64,000 nt of DNA, from contig AP024866.1 in assembly GCA_024346835.1 (NCBI GenBank), positions 1,488,001 through 1,552,000 on the forward strand, given 5' to 3'. Positions 16,237 to 26,239 of the stretch are shown piece by piece (position 1 is the stretch's first letter; the number at the start of each line of letters is the position of its first letter). The translations under genes were made by a program, and so were the position numbers. The notes under the pieces were generated by a model, which saw nothing but the letters and a program-made list of their open reading frames with translations, made no database searches and was not told the origin of the DNA. Source of the DNA: Vibrio comitans. Its GTDB lineage: Bacteria; Pseudomonadota; Gammaproteobacteria; Enterobacterales; Vibrionaceae.

Positions 16237-18840
16237 ATGAAAGACGCAGCTCCTGTTCAGCCTGTCGCTAAATATCGCAAAGATTACACCACACCTTCTC
16301 ACAATATTCTTGATATCGATCTGGTGTTTAAACTGCATCAAACACAAACGGTAGTGGTAGCAACATCGACTGTGTTAGCCAATGACGGCGCGACGAGTTT
16401 AAGTTTGGTTGGCGAACACCTTGAGCTTAAAGCAGTTTGCATCGATGGTGTTGATTGGAGTGATTATGAACTTAATGACGAAGGTTTGGTGATTTCAAAC
16501 TTGCCCGATCAATTTGATATGTCCATCACTACAGAACTAAACCCATCAGCGAACACCGCCCTCGAGGGATTGTATCTTTCAGATGGAGCGTTTTGCACTC
16601 AATGTGAAGCGGAAGGCTTCAGACGCATTACTTACTTTCTCGATAGACCCGATGTATTAGCTAAATACACCACCACAATAGAAGCCGACAAGGAAGGTTT
16701 TCCATTCCTATTAAGTAACGGCAACAAGATTGCAGAGGGTGAGCTAGAGAACGGCCGACACTGGGTGAAATGGCAAGACCCACATCCAAAGCCGAGTTAT
16801 TTGTTCGCTTTGGTCGCTGGTTATTTTGATCAGCTGGTGGATAGCTTTACCACTCGCTCCGGCCGTAACGTTGCTTTAGAGATTTTTGTTGATAAGGGAA
16901 ACCTTAACAGAGCTCATCATGCCATGCTCAGCCTTAAGAACTCGATGAAGTGGGATGAAGAGCGATTCGACCTAGAGTATGACCTTGATATCTACATGAT
17001 CGTAGCAGTGGACTTCTTCAATATGGGGGCGATGGAAAACAAAGGGCTTAATGTCTTTAATTCAAAGTACGTCCTTGCCGATCAGGCCTCTGCAACAGAT
17101 AAAGATTATCTTGGTATCGAAGCCGTTATCGGCCATGAATATTTTCACAACTGGACAGGCAACCGAGTGACTTGCCGAGATTGGTTCCAGTTGAGTTTAA
17201 AAGAAGGGTTAACGGTATTTAGGGACCAGGAGTTTTCCAGTGATCTAGGATCTCGTCCAGTCAACCGAATCAACAATGTACGCATTATTCGCGGGCCACA
17301 GTTCGCTGAAGATGCAAGCCCAATGTCACACCCAATTCGTCCGGATAAAGTGATAGAGATGAATAACTTCTATACATTGACCGTATATGAAAAGGGCAGT
17401 GAAGTGATTCGAATGATTCATACCTTGTTGGGAGAAGAAAGTTTCCAATCAGGCATGAAGCTGTATTTTGAACGCCATGACGGCACTGCGGCGACATGTG
17501 ATGACTTCGTATCGGCTATGCAAGATGCATCCGGTGTCGATTTGAGCCTATTTAAGCGCTGGTACAGTCAATCAGGTACTCCTGTTGTGACGGTAACTGA
17601 TGAATATGACGCTATTCGCAAGACCTATACGTTGAATATTCGCCAATACACAGCGCCAACAGCCACACAAGAGGATAAGCTGCCTCTACATATACCGTTT
17701 GATATTGAGCTGTATCGACAAGACGGTTCTGTTATCCCGTTAGTTACCGACGCAAAGCCCGTTGATTCACTTCTGCAGATTACCAAAGAATCTCATAGCT
17801 TTGTGTTTGAGCAAGTTGATGAAAAGCCAACCCCTTCGTTACTTAGAGAGTTTACCGCTCCTGTAAAACTTGAGTACGACTATGAAGAGTCTCAGCTAGT
17901 TCACTTAATGAAGTGTTCTACCAATGAAGTGTCGCGTTGGGATGCAGGCCAGACACTGTTAGCTCAATATATAAAGCATGCGGTTAATGAGGGAGTCGAC
18001 ATAGAACTCTCTGATGATGTGATCAATTCGTTTAAAGCTTTACTGACGGATGAGGGCTTAGACAAAGCCTTTGTAGCAGAAGCACTTACATTGCCTCCTC
18101 ACAGCGAAGTGAGCGGTTGGTTTGATACCATAGATGTAGATGGCATTTCAAAGGCTTTGAAACAGCTTAAATTAGCAGTTGCGAAAGGGCTTGAAAGCGA
18201 ACTACTAGCGACATACCAATCACTGAGCGGTGGTGAGTATGACATTTCTCATCAGAGCATTGCTAAGCGGGCTCTGCGCAATACCTGCCTCGGCTTTTTA
18301 TCTTGTTTAGAAGAGCATCAGTCTCTTGCCGAGCAGCACTTTGAAGCCAGTGATAACATGACTGACACCATAGGGGCACTATCAGCGGCAAATCAATCTG
18401 ATCTAGCAAGTCGTGAAGATCTGATGAATGCATTTAGTGGACGCTGGAGCCACGACGGACTGGTAATGGACAAGTGGTTTATGCTGCAGGGTTCTAAACC
18501 AAGCTCCGATGTGTTGTCAAAAGTGAAATCGGCCATGGAGCACAGCGCTTTTAGCATGCAGAACCCTAATAGAGTTCGCAGCGTGCTGGGCTCATTTTTT
18601 AGTAATCCTTACGGCTTCCATGCTATAGACGGCAGTGGCTATGAATTTGCTGGGGAAATGTTAGCAAGGCTAAATACGACTAACCCACAAGTGGCATCGC
18701 GTTTAATCGATCCAATGCTGAAATTTGCTCGATATGACGAGCAGCGCAAGCAATTAATGCGTCAACAATTAGAGGTATTGCGTGATACTCCTAACTTGGC
18801 CAAAGATCTGTTTGAAAAAGTTGAAGCTGCACTTAAATAA
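16237..18840 (+). CDS. pepN: Aminopeptidase N
   Basis: A cytosolic M1-family zinc aminopeptidase of 867 residues, the usual PepN length. The exopeptidase motif GAMEN (in NMGAMENKGLN) and the zinc motif HEYFH with downstream Glu (IGHEYFHNWTGNR..LSLKEGLTVFRDQEF) are intact. The ERAP/ARM-like C-terminal half is complete. It removes N-terminal residues from peptides. The start is the ATG at 16237 after TAGGAAGTAGGA. Its upstream gap contains AT-rich repeats and no clear operator. Confidence 0.96.
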   Translation: MKDAAPVQPVAKYRKDYTTPSHNILDIDLVFKLHQTQTVVVATSTVLANDGATSLSLVGEHLELKAVCIDGVDWSDYELNDEGLVISNLPDQFDMSITTELNPSANTALEGLYLSDGAFCTQCEAEGFRRITYFLDRPDVLAKYTTTIEADKEGFPFLLSNGNKIAEGELENGRHWVKWQDPHPKPSYLFALVAGYFDQLVDSFTTRSGRNVALEIFVDKGNLNRAHHAMLSLKNSMKWDEERFDLEYDLDIYMIVAVDFFNMGAMENKGLNVFNSKYVLADQASATDKDYLGIEAVIGHEYFHNWTGNRVTCRDWFQLSLKEGLTVFRDQEFSSDLGSRPVNRINNVRIIRGPQFAEDASPMSHPIRPDKVIEMNNFYTLTVYEKGSEVIRMIHTLLGEESFQSGMKLYFERHDGTAATCDDFVSAMQDASGVDLSLFKRWYSQSGTPVVTVTDEYDAIRKTYTLNIRQYTAPTATQEDKLPLHIPFDIELYRQDGSVIPLVTDAKPVDSLLQITKESHSFVFEQVDEKPTPSLLREFTAPVKLEYDYEESQLVHLMKCSTNEVSRWDAGQTLLAQYIKHAVNEGVDIELSDDVINSFKALLTDEGLDKAFVAEALTLPPHSEVSGWFDTIDVDGISKALKQLKLAVAKGLESELLATYQSLSGGEYDISHQSIAKRALRNTCLGFLSCLEEHQSLAEQHFEASDNMTDTIGALSAANQSDLASREDLMNAFSGRWSHDGLVMDKWFMLQGSKPSSDVLSKVKSAMEHSAFSMQNPNRVRSVLGSFFSNPYGFHAIDGSGYEFAGEMLARLNTTNPQVASRLIDPMLKFARYDEQRKQLMRQQLEVLRDTPNLAKDLFEKVEAALK

Positions 18841-18871
18841 TTGCATAACAAACAATCGCTTATGAATGAAT

Positions 18872-18901
18872 AGGCTTAGCATGACGCTAAGCCTTTTTTT
18901 G
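18872..18901 (+). terminator. Terminator of pepN
   Basis: A perfect 9-bp stem AGGCTTAGC/GCTAAGCCT with loop ATGAC and a seven-T tail. Confidence 0.94.
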
Positions 18902-19102
18902 TTCTATATTCAAGGGAAAGATTTGCTTATTAACAGTTTCGTCACATATTGAAGATTTTTAGAGAATGCGGCTTTAATTATGTAACGATGATGAAATAAA
19001 AAACCTACAATAGCGCCAATAGGCAGATTTATCTGCTTGTGAGACGTGATTTACTAGCCTTGCATTAACATAACAATAAAAATCTCTGACGGAGTGTGCC
19101 CC

Positions 19103-22100
19103 ATGAATGCACGTGAACCCTTAGTCCCTGTACTACTTGAAAAAGTCTATCAACTGATCGAAGACAAGCTTGATACGCAGCACCAGACCGTGGTGACTAA
19201 GCTTGCGCAACATCTATTTAGTAACATCTCTCATGATGACTTAGTGTCTCGAAATGAATCTGATTTGTATGGTGCGGTTGTAAGCCTATGGCAACATATG
19301 AAAGAGAAGGATCTGGATGATTTATCGGTAAAGGTATTTAACCCGACCTTGAGCCGACATGGCTGGCAGTCAACCCACACCATTGTTGAGATCATCTTAC
19401 CGGACATGTCCTTCTTAGTTGACTCGATTAAAATGACACTGTCACGTATGGGACTATCAAGTCATATCATGTTGCATGGACCAGCCAAGCTGCATTTAAA
19501 AAATGGCAAAGTGTTTGATATTAATAACAAAGCTCTTGATGGCCAACTGCAGTCAGTGTTCCATATTGAGGTAGATAGACTCTCTAGTAAGAGTCAGATG
19601 GATGACCTGCAACAAGAGCTAGAGAGTGTAGTGCGTGATACCCATTCTGTTGTGAACGATTGGCAACCCATGACGGACGCTTTAAAGAAAGTCGTTAAGC
19701 AAGTGAAAGGCCTTGAGAAAGTAAAAGGCATAGACAACAAGCACATTGAAGAATCCCTAGAGTTTTTAAATTGGCTTGGTGATCATAACTTCACCTTGAT
19801 GGGCTATAAAGAGTACCGACTAGTAGAAGCGAATGATGAACAAATCTTGGAGCCAACTGAAGACGCAGGACTTGGTTTATTTACGGATCAATCTCGCGTA
19901 CGAGCGACTAAGCTTTCTAATTTTTCCGAGTCTGCTAGAGAAGAGGCCACTAAGCCTTATATCCTTATTCTGACTAAAGGCAATCGTCCATCTCGTATCC
20001 ATCGACCTGCTTATAATGACTACATCGGTATTAAAACCTTTGATAAGCAAGGTAAGGTGATTGGAGAGCATCGATTTACTGGCCTTTATACTTCAGCGGT
20101 ATATAACCAAAGCGTTGAGAGTATTCCACTTGTACGCAACAAGGTAGCTCGTATTCTCGAAGGCAGTGGCTTTTTGAAGGGGTCATATGCGTTCAAAGCA
20201 CTACACAACATCTTAGAAACCTACCCTAGAGACGAATTACTACAAGCTAGCGAAGATGAGCTTTTGTACATTGGGATGGGCGTTGTGCAGATGCAAGATC
20301 GAGATATGATCCGACTGTTTGTGCGTAAAGACCCATTTGGTCGCTTCTTGAGCTGTATGGTGTATGTCACCAAAGAGCGCTATAACACCGAGCTCCGCCG
20401 TCAAACTCAGCGCATTTTTAAGCGCGCATTTAATACTGACAAAGAGGTTGAATTTACAACGTATTTCTCTGAAAGCCCTCTGGCTCGCACCCATTACATT
20501 GTGCGCGTTGAAGACAGCAACCTAACCTTTGATACTAAGAGCATTGAGCAAGACTTGATGGAGGCATCTTCGACTTGGGGAGATAGATTAGAGCAAGCTG
20601 TTGTGTCTAGCTTAGGTGAAAGCCGTGGCTTGCCTTTAGCGAAACGCTATATGGAAGCGTTTCCAAGATCCTATCAAGAAGCTGTACTACCAAATGCAGC
20701 CGTTGCAGATATTGAACGTTTAGAGCTTCTAAATGAATTTAATCAGTTAGGAATGCTGTTCTACAGACCGCAAGAAGAACTCATCGATTCCAAGGTCGTT
20801 CACCTTAAGCTTTATCATAAGCACACGCCCATTCATTTGTCGGATGTCATGCCTATGCTGGAGAACTTTGACTTAAGAGTTATTGGTGAGTCTCCATATC
20901 AAGTAGAGACCAATAACGGTGAGACGTATTGGATCTTAGATTTCTCAATGCTCCATAAAGGCAGTAATGCGGTTGATTTCAATAAGGTAAGGGATCGTTT
21001 CCAACAAGCATTTGCCGGTGTATGGAAAGGAGAATTAGAGAACGATGGCTTTAATCGACTCATTTTAGGCGCGGGACTTACGGGTGTCGAGACCACAATT
21101 CTGCGCGCTTACGCTAAGTATATGCGCCAGGTTGGTTTTCCTTTCAGTCAGCACTACATCGGAGATACGTTAGCCGCGCATCCTAAGCTTGCTAATAATT
21201 TGGTGACACTGTTTGAAAAACGCTTCCTTCCAAAAAATAACGGTGATGATGCGTCTCAGTTGAAAGTGATCAAACAGATCAAAGATCAGCTGGAGAAGGT
21301 AGAGAGTCTCGATGATGATCGTATCGTGCGTCGTTATGTAGAGATGATTCGTGCAACGCTACGCACTAACTACTATCAGCAAACAAATGATGGCGATCGT
21401 AAGCCGTGTTTAGCATTAAAACTGAGTCCTAAGAAAATTCCAGAGATCCCTAAACCGGTGCCAGAGTTTGAGATGTTCGTTTACTCACCGGATGTTGAAG
21501 GTGTACATCTTCGCGGGGGCAAAGTAGCACGTGGCGGTTTACGTTGGTCGGATAGACAAGAGGATTTTCGAACCGAAGTACTTGGGCTGGTTAAAGCGCA
21601 GCAAGTAAAAAATACGGTGATATTACCGGTGGGTGCAAAAGGCGGGTTCGTTTGTAAGAAACAACATACGCTAACAGGAAGAGACGAAATCTTTGCTGAA
21701 GGTCAGCGTTGCTACCGTATGTTCATCAGTTCTTTGTTAGATGTTGCTGACAATATTGTAGACGGTAACCTAGTACCGCCAATTAATGTTGTTCGCCATG
21801 ACGAAGATGACTCTTATCTAGTCGTTGCGGCCGATAAAGGTACGGCTACGTTTTCTGATATAGCGAACAGCGTGTCTGAAGAATACAACTTCTGGTTAGG
21901 GGATGCATTTGCATCAGGTGGTTCAAATGGCTATGACCATAAAGTCATGGGGATCACGGCAAAAGGGGGCTGGGAATCAGTTAAACGTCATTTCCGTGAG
22001 CTGGGTGTTAACTGTCAAACGACTAACTTTACGGTTATCGGTGTTGGTGACATGGCTGGTGATGTGTTTGGTAATGGCATGTTGCTATCAAAACATATCT

Positions 22101-23947
22101 TGCTACAAGCTGCGTTTAACCACCTTCATATTTTCATTGATCCAAATCCTGATGCGGCAAGTTCTTACAAAGAGCGAGAGCGTTTATTCAACACCCCAAG
22201 AACTGGCTGGGATGACTACGATAAGTCATTGATATCAAAGGGCGGCGGTGTTTTCTCCAGAAAAGCCAAATCCGTGACGCTGTCACCTGAAATCAAAGCT
22301 ATGCTAGGCGTTGACGAAGATGCAATGGCGCCAAATGAGCTCATAAAGCATATCTTAATGATGCAAGTCGACCTGTTGTGGAATGGCGGAATCGGCACCT
22401 ATGTTAAATCGAGTAAAGAAAGCCACTCAGAAGTAGGCGATAGAGCCAATGATTCACTGCGAATAAACGGCAATCAATTGCGTGCAAAAGTAGTCGGTGA
22501 AGGTGGTAACCTTGGGTTAACTCAACTTGGTCGCATTGAATTTGCACTTAACGGTGGCCGCGTCAATACAGACTTTATTGACAATGTGGGCGGAGTAGAT
22601 AGCTCTGACAATGAGGTTAACATTAAGATTTTGCTAAATGGCCTAGTGCAAAACAGCGATCTTACCTTAAAACAAAGAAATGAAATCCTAGATTCGATGG
22701 AACAAGACGTATCTGAAATCGTCTTGCACGATGCTTACTGTCAATCAGAGTCAATCTCTGTGACAGAGGAGCAAGGTGTCAATGGTATGAAAGAGCAGAT
22801 GCGCTTCATTCATACTATGGAAAAAGCAGGGCATTTAGATAGACAACTTGAATATATTCCTGACGATGAACAACTTCAAGAGCGAGAGAAACAGGGCGTT
22901 GGGCTAAGTAGACCAGAGCTTTCTGTGCTGGTGGCCTATGGCAAAATGCTGTTAAAAGAGCAGCTTGCTACTGACGCAATTGCAAATGACAAGTATCACT
23001 CTCGTATGCTGGTGGAATACTTCCCTGATAGGTTACGACGTAACTATTCTACCAGTATGGACTCGCATCCACTGCGTAGTGAAATAATTGCAACGGCACT
23101 TGCTAATGAGATAGTCAATGAAATGGGCTGCAATTTTGTCACTCGTCTTCAAGAAGAGACGGGAGCCAATGTTGTTGATATAGCGAATGCTTTTGCCGCG
23201 TCAAAAGAGTTGTTTAAATTCTCTGAAGTGTTTAGCAAAATTCGCGAACACGATAATCGCATCGACACCAGCGTTCAATACCAATTGATGGTCGTGATAC
23301 GCCGCACGTTGAGACGATTAACTCGTTGGATGTTACGAAACCGATCACACAATAGTAGTGTTGAACAGTTGGTCGAACGCTTTAAAGCTGATGTGGAAGT
23401 GATCGTTAGTAAGCTAGATCAATTCTTGGTGCCAAGTGAAGTTGAACAGCATCAAAGCATTGCACAGCAATGGATTGAGAAGGGGGTTGATAAGTCATTG
23501 GCAAATTACTTAGCGAGACTTTCAAGCTTATACTGCTGTTACGATATTTCCCTGGCGGCCAAAGAGTGTGGCACAACCATCGAGCGTACAGCAAAACTCT
23601 ACTTCTACTTAGGTGATCGATTGTCACTGCACTGGTTCCTTGATCAAATCAATAATCAGGTAGTGGATAATAACTGGCAGGCCTTAGCCCGTGCAGCCTT
23701 TAGAGAGGATCTTGATTGGCAGCAACGTCAGTTGACTGTGCAAGTGTTGAAATGTAATTGTGGTGATTCACCGCTTTCAGAAGAAGAGACCATAGAAAAC
23801 TGGATCGTTAACAATCGCATTGCTTTGCAACGTTGGGAGAACACCTTGAACGAGTTTAAGGTAGGTAATGTGCATGAATTTGCTAAATTTTCCGTTGCTT
23901 TGAGAGAGTTGATGCTTTTGAACTTGAATTGTGAAGCTACAAAGTAA
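19103..23947 (+). CDS. gdhB: NAD-specific glutamate dehydrogenase, large (GDH-180) class
   Basis: A 1,614-residue enzyme converting glutamate and NAD to 2-oxoglutarate, ammonia and NADH, feeding amino-acid carbon into the TCA cycle. The large class has regulatory N- and C-terminal regions around a central catalytic core. The core motifs are VARGGLRWSDRQEDFRTE near residue 808, LPVGAKGGFVCKK near 840, and VGEGGNLGLTQLGRIEFAL near 1131. The ATG at 19103 is chosen because GGAG lies eight bases before it; a GTG nine bases earlier overlaps that site. It is monocistronic, terminators on both sides, with a matS site at 22274. Confidence 0.95.
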   Translation: MNAREPLVPVLLEKVYQLIEDKLDTQHQTVVTKLAQHLFSNISHDDLVSRNESDLYGAVVSLWQHMKEKDLDDLSVKVFNPTLSRHGWQSTHTIVEIILPDMSFLVDSIKMTLSRMGLSSHIMLHGPAKLHLKNGKVFDINNKALDGQLQSVFHIEVDRLSSKSQMDDLQQELESVVRDTHSVVNDWQPMTDALKKVVKQVKGLEKVKGIDNKHIEESLEFLNWLGDHNFTLMGYKEYRLVEANDEQILEPTEDAGLGLFTDQSRVRATKLSNFSESAREEATKPYILILTKGNRPSRIHRPAYNDYIGIKTFDKQGKVIGEHRFTGLYTSAVYNQSVESIPLVRNKVARILEGSGFLKGSYAFKALHNILETYPRDELLQASEDELLYIGMGVVQMQDRDMIRLFVRKDPFGRFLSCMVYVTKERYNTELRRQTQRIFKRAFNTDKEVEFTTYFSESPLARTHYIVRVEDSNLTFDTKSIEQDLMEASSTWGDRLEQAVVSSLGESRGLPLAKRYMEAFPRSYQEAVLPNAAVADIERLELLNEFNQLGMLFYRPQEELIDSKVVHLKLYHKHTPIHLSDVMPMLENFDLRVIGESPYQVETNNGETYWILDFSMLHKGSNAVDFNKVRDRFQQAFAGVWKGELENDGFNRLILGAGLTGVETTILRAYAKYMRQVGFPFSQHYIGDTLAAHPKLANNLVTLFEKRFLPKNNGDDASQLKVIKQIKDQLEKVESLDDDRIVRRYVEMIRATLRTNYYQQTNDGDRKPCLALKLSPKKIPEIPKPVPEFEMFVYSPDVEGVHLRGGKVARGGLRWSDRQEDFRTEVLGLVKAQQVKNTVILPVGAKGGFVCKKQHTLTGRDEIFAEGQRCYRMFISSLLDVADNIVDGNLVPPINVVRHDEDDSYLVVAADKGTATFSDIANSVSEEYNFWLGDAFASGGSNGYDHKVMGITAKGGWESVKRHFRELGVNCQTTNFTVIGVGDMAGDVFGNGMLLSKHILLQAAFNHLHIFIDPNPDAASSYKERERLFNTPRTGWDDYDKSLISKGGGVFSRKAKSVTLSPEIKAMLGVDEDAMAPNELIKHILMMQVDLLWNGGIGTYVKSSKESHSEVGDRANDSLRINGNQLRAKVVGEGGNLGLTQLGRIEFALNGGRVNTDFIDNVGGVDSSDNEVNIKILLNGLVQNSDLTLKQRNEILDSMEQDVSEIVLHDAYCQSESISVTEEQGVNGMKEQMRFIHTMEKAGHLDRQLEYIPDDEQLQEREKQGVGLSRPELSVLVAYGKMLLKEQLATDAIANDKYHSRMLVEYFPDRLRRNYSTSMDSHPLRSEIIATALANEIVNEMGCNFVTRLQEETGANVVDIANAFAASKELFKFSEVFSKIREHDNRIDTSVQYQLMVVIRRTLRRLTRWMLRNRSHNSSVEQLVERFKADVEVIVSKLDQFLVPSEVEQHQSIAQQWIEKGVDKSLANYLARLSSLYCCYDISLAAKECGTTIERTAKLYFYLGDRLSLHWFLDQINNQVVDNNWQALARAAFREDLDWQQRQLTVQVLKCNCGDSPLSEEETIENWIVNNRIALQRWENTLNEFKVGNVHEFAKFSVALRELMLLNLNCEATK
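22274..22286. promoter_or_regulatory. matS site (MatP binding)
   Basis: GTGACGCTGTCAC, perfect match to GTGACRNYGTCAC, inside gdhB, about 14 kb left of dif. Confidence 0.88.
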
Positions 23948-23954
23948 ATAATAC

Positions 23955-23982
23955 AGCCCCGTTTACACGGGGCTTTTTTTTA
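23955..23982 (+). terminator. Terminator of gdhB
   Basis: AGCCCCGT/ACGGGGCT stem of 8 bp with loop TTAC and a run of eight T, directly after gdhB and just before pyrD. Confidence 0.94.
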
Positions 23983-23993
23983 TCGGAGGCACA

Positions 23994-25004
23994 ATGCTCT
24001 ACCGTCTTGCCAGAACTGGCTTATTTCAATTCGACGCCGAAACGGCGCACGATCTCGCAATTAACTATCTTCCAAAAATTACCGGCACTCCTCTCGATCT
24101 TTTCTATCGTCAAAAACTGCCACATCGTCCTGTTGAATGTATGGGTCTAACCTTCAGAAACCCAGTGGGTTTGGCTGCGGGTCTAGACAAAAATGCAGAA
24201 TGTATTGAAGCATTTGATGCGATGGGCTTTGGTTACGTAGAAGTGGGTACAGTGACACCACGTCCTCAACCAGGTAATGATAAACCTCGTATGTTCCGCT
24301 TGTTAGAAGCGGAGGGTATCATCAACCGTATGGGCTTCAATAACCAAGGTGTTGATGCGCTAGTAGAAAATGTTAAGAAGGCTAAATTTGATTGCATTCT
24401 TGGCATTAACATAGGCAAGAATAAAGATACGCCAATCGAAGAAGGTAACAGTGACTACCTGATTTGTATGGAAAAAGTGTATCAGTATGCTGACTATATC
24501 GCGGTCAATATTTCTTCACCGAATACGCCGGATCTTCGCTCACTTCAATATGGTGAGGCGTTAGATTCACTACTAGGTGACTTAAAAGCCAAACAAGAAG
24601 AACTTAATGAGTTACACGGTAACTATGTACCTGTAGCACTTAAGATTGCTCCAGACTTGAGTGATGATGAAATTGTTCAGATCTGTGACTCACTGCGTAA
24701 GCACAGCATTGATGGTGTCATCGCCACTAACACTACGTTAGATCGTTCAATTGTTTCTGGTATGAAGCATGCCGATGAAGCAGGCGGTTTAAGTGGACGC
24801 CCAGTGCAACTTCGCAGTACTGAAGTAGTTGCTAAGCTGCACCATGAATTGGGTGATGAGATCCCAATTATTGGTGTTGGTGGTATCGATTCTTACGTTT
24901 CGGCAAAAGAAAAGATGCAAGCTGGTGCTAAGTTGGTGCAGGTTTACTCGGGCTTTATCTATAAAGGTCCAAATTTGGTTGGTGATATCGTTAAGAATCT
25001 GTAA
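23994..25004 (+). CDS. pyrD: Dihydroorotate dehydrogenase (quinone), class 2
   Basis: A 336-residue FMN enzyme of the inner-membrane face oxidising dihydroorotate to orotate with quinone as acceptor, the fourth step of pyrimidine synthesis. The N-terminal helical quinone tunnel ([22 protein letters not shown]) marks class 2. [12 protein letters not shown], the active-site serine in [14 protein letters not shown], and the FMN-phosphate loop GVGGIDS with YSGFIYKGP are all present. TCGGAGGCACA precedes the ATG. Followed by zapC as in enterobacteria. Confidence 0.96.
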   Translation: MLYRLARTGLFQFDAETAHDLAINYLPKITGTPLDLFYRQKLPHRPVECMGLTFRNPVGLAAGLDKNAECIEAFDAMGFGYVEVGTVTPRPQPGNDKPRMFRLLEAEGIINRMGFNNQGVDALVENVKKAKFDCILGINIGKNKDTPIEEGNSDYLICMEKVYQYADYIAVNISSPNTPDLRSLQYGEALDSLLGDLKAKQEELNELHGNYVPVALKIAPDLSDDEIVQICDSLRKHSIDGVIATNTTLDRSIVSGMKHADEAGGLSGRPVQLRSTEVVAKLHHELGDEIPIIGVGGIDSYVSAKEKMQAGAKLVQVYSGFIYKGPNLVGDIVKNL

Positions 25005-25040
25005 TCAATTTGCATTAAAACCAATTGTTTAGCGAATGGA

Positions 25041-25069
25041 AAGGGGAATTGTTTTCCCCTTTTTTTTTC
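25041..25069 (+). terminator. Terminator of pyrD
   Basis: AAGGGGAA/TTCCCCTT stem, 5-nt loop, then a T-run of eight or more, about 36 bases after the pyrD stop. Confidence 0.93.
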
Positions 25070-25164
25070 GTCTCCTGTTAGTAGAATTATCGGAAAGTAA
25101 CGTGGACCCTTTAAAGGGATGGTGTAGCGCCTTACTTAAACCGAGTTTAAAACAGGACAGAGTT

Positions 25165-25707
25165 ATGCTTAAGCTAAGCGATACATGGAATTGGTACTAC
25201 GATGAGGATAAATCCTCTCTGATGCTTGAGATTAGCGAAGATATGGTATTTCGCTCTGATCTCCCCCGTAAAGTTCTTATCGAATCTGCATTTACAGCAC
25301 AGCCGTTTTCAGTTGAAGACGCGGACATCTATCATGTATTCCAAGACTCTGTTAAGGGCCTCCCTTTATCTATTCCAAGACAAGCTGAGCTAGTACTTAA
25401 AGCAGTAACAGTTAAGCGCTTCCATAAGCCTGTGCAGCCAAAAAGCTGGTTTTTTGAAACCCAGTCAGCAGGATATCAGCCACAGGAAGGGGAGATTGTT
25501 GAGTTGCAAAACGAATTCAATACCGGGCACTTTATGGTGGTTGAATCGTCAGAAACCGCAAGCATCGTTATATCAGTAAGCACAGAAGACTTTTATCTTA
25601 CAGGGAGTAAAGTCATGTCGTTCTGTGAGCCTATCAAGGTAATGCACGACCGAATGCGCTCAGCCAATGCAATGTTCTGTCAAAGCCACATTCAAATGGT
25701 TTCGTAG
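25165..25707 (+). CDS. zapC: Cell division protein ZapC
   Basis: A 180-residue cytoplasmic protein that stabilises FtsZ bundling at the Z-ring. The ATG at 25165 gives the family start (MLKLSDTWNWYYDEDKSSLML) and follows ACAGGACAGAG; the longer open frame upstream runs through the pyrD terminator and is not credible. The position just after pyrD matches E. coli pyrD-zapC (ycbW). A long-stem terminator follows. Confidence 0.93.
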   Translation: MLKLSDTWNWYYDEDKSSLMLEISEDMVFRSDLPRKVLIESAFTAQPFSVEDADIYHVFQDSVKGLPLSIPRQAELVLKAVTVKRFHKPVQPKSWFFETQSAGYQPQEGEIVELQNEFNTGHFMVVESSETASIVISVSTEDFYLTGSKVMSFCEPIKVMHDRMRSANAMFCQSHIQMVS

Positions 25708-25750
25708 CTTGCGCTAATTCGTATCATCAAACGTTAATTGCTATTCCCCA

Positions 25751-25785
25751 AGGTCGTTTTAGAGTCTCTCTAAAGCGGCCTTTTT
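25751..25785 (+). terminator. Terminator of zapC
   Basis: A 14-bp stem (left arm 25751-25764, right arm 25768-25781, two G-T wobbles) with a TCT loop and five T. Confidence 0.92.
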
Positions 25786-26239
25786 CTTTGTCTAAATACC
25801 CATCAGATTGAGTATTCCAATCTCACAGTTTTTCCAATCCACCTTAATTAATCGCAATTAGTGTGAGGTTAGGTGTTGCAAGTGCACATTTTTTAAATTC
25901 TTTTTCGTGGTCATTTCTCCCATAACGTGGCATTTGAATGGGTGATTACCTATTTTATTTCCCTTTTTAGTGGCTTTTGTAAGTAACTTTCAGCCGAAAA
26001 AGCACCCTGGTATATACCAAATATAACGTGAATAAGTATTCACTAGCGGCTTGGGGCTCATTTAGTGGTAAAAAACAGAGATAAATAGCTGGACGCAGAG
26101 ATAAGCATGTTGAAACTAAACCAACACAAACTAGTGCTCTAGAAATGAACAATTAGCGCTAATAAACGGAGAAATTTCGGAATTTACAATTAGAAGGGTT
26201 TATAATTAACGCCATTTTATTAGCAGCTTAGTGATTAAC
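25786..26239. other. Gene-free AT-rich region upstream of rlmKL
   Basis: No ORF with a plausible ribosome site was found in these 454 bases. Visible details are a GGTATATACC palindrome at about 26009-26018, TTAGCGCTAA at about 26152-26161, and a TATAAT box at 26201-26206 that could serve rlmKL but lacks a good -35 at normal spacing. A small RNA cannot be excluded. Confidence 0.5.

Noticed and set aside
25036..25164. N-terminal extension of the zapC frame
   Set aside because: It runs through the pyrD terminator and has no ribosome site; the family starts at 25165.
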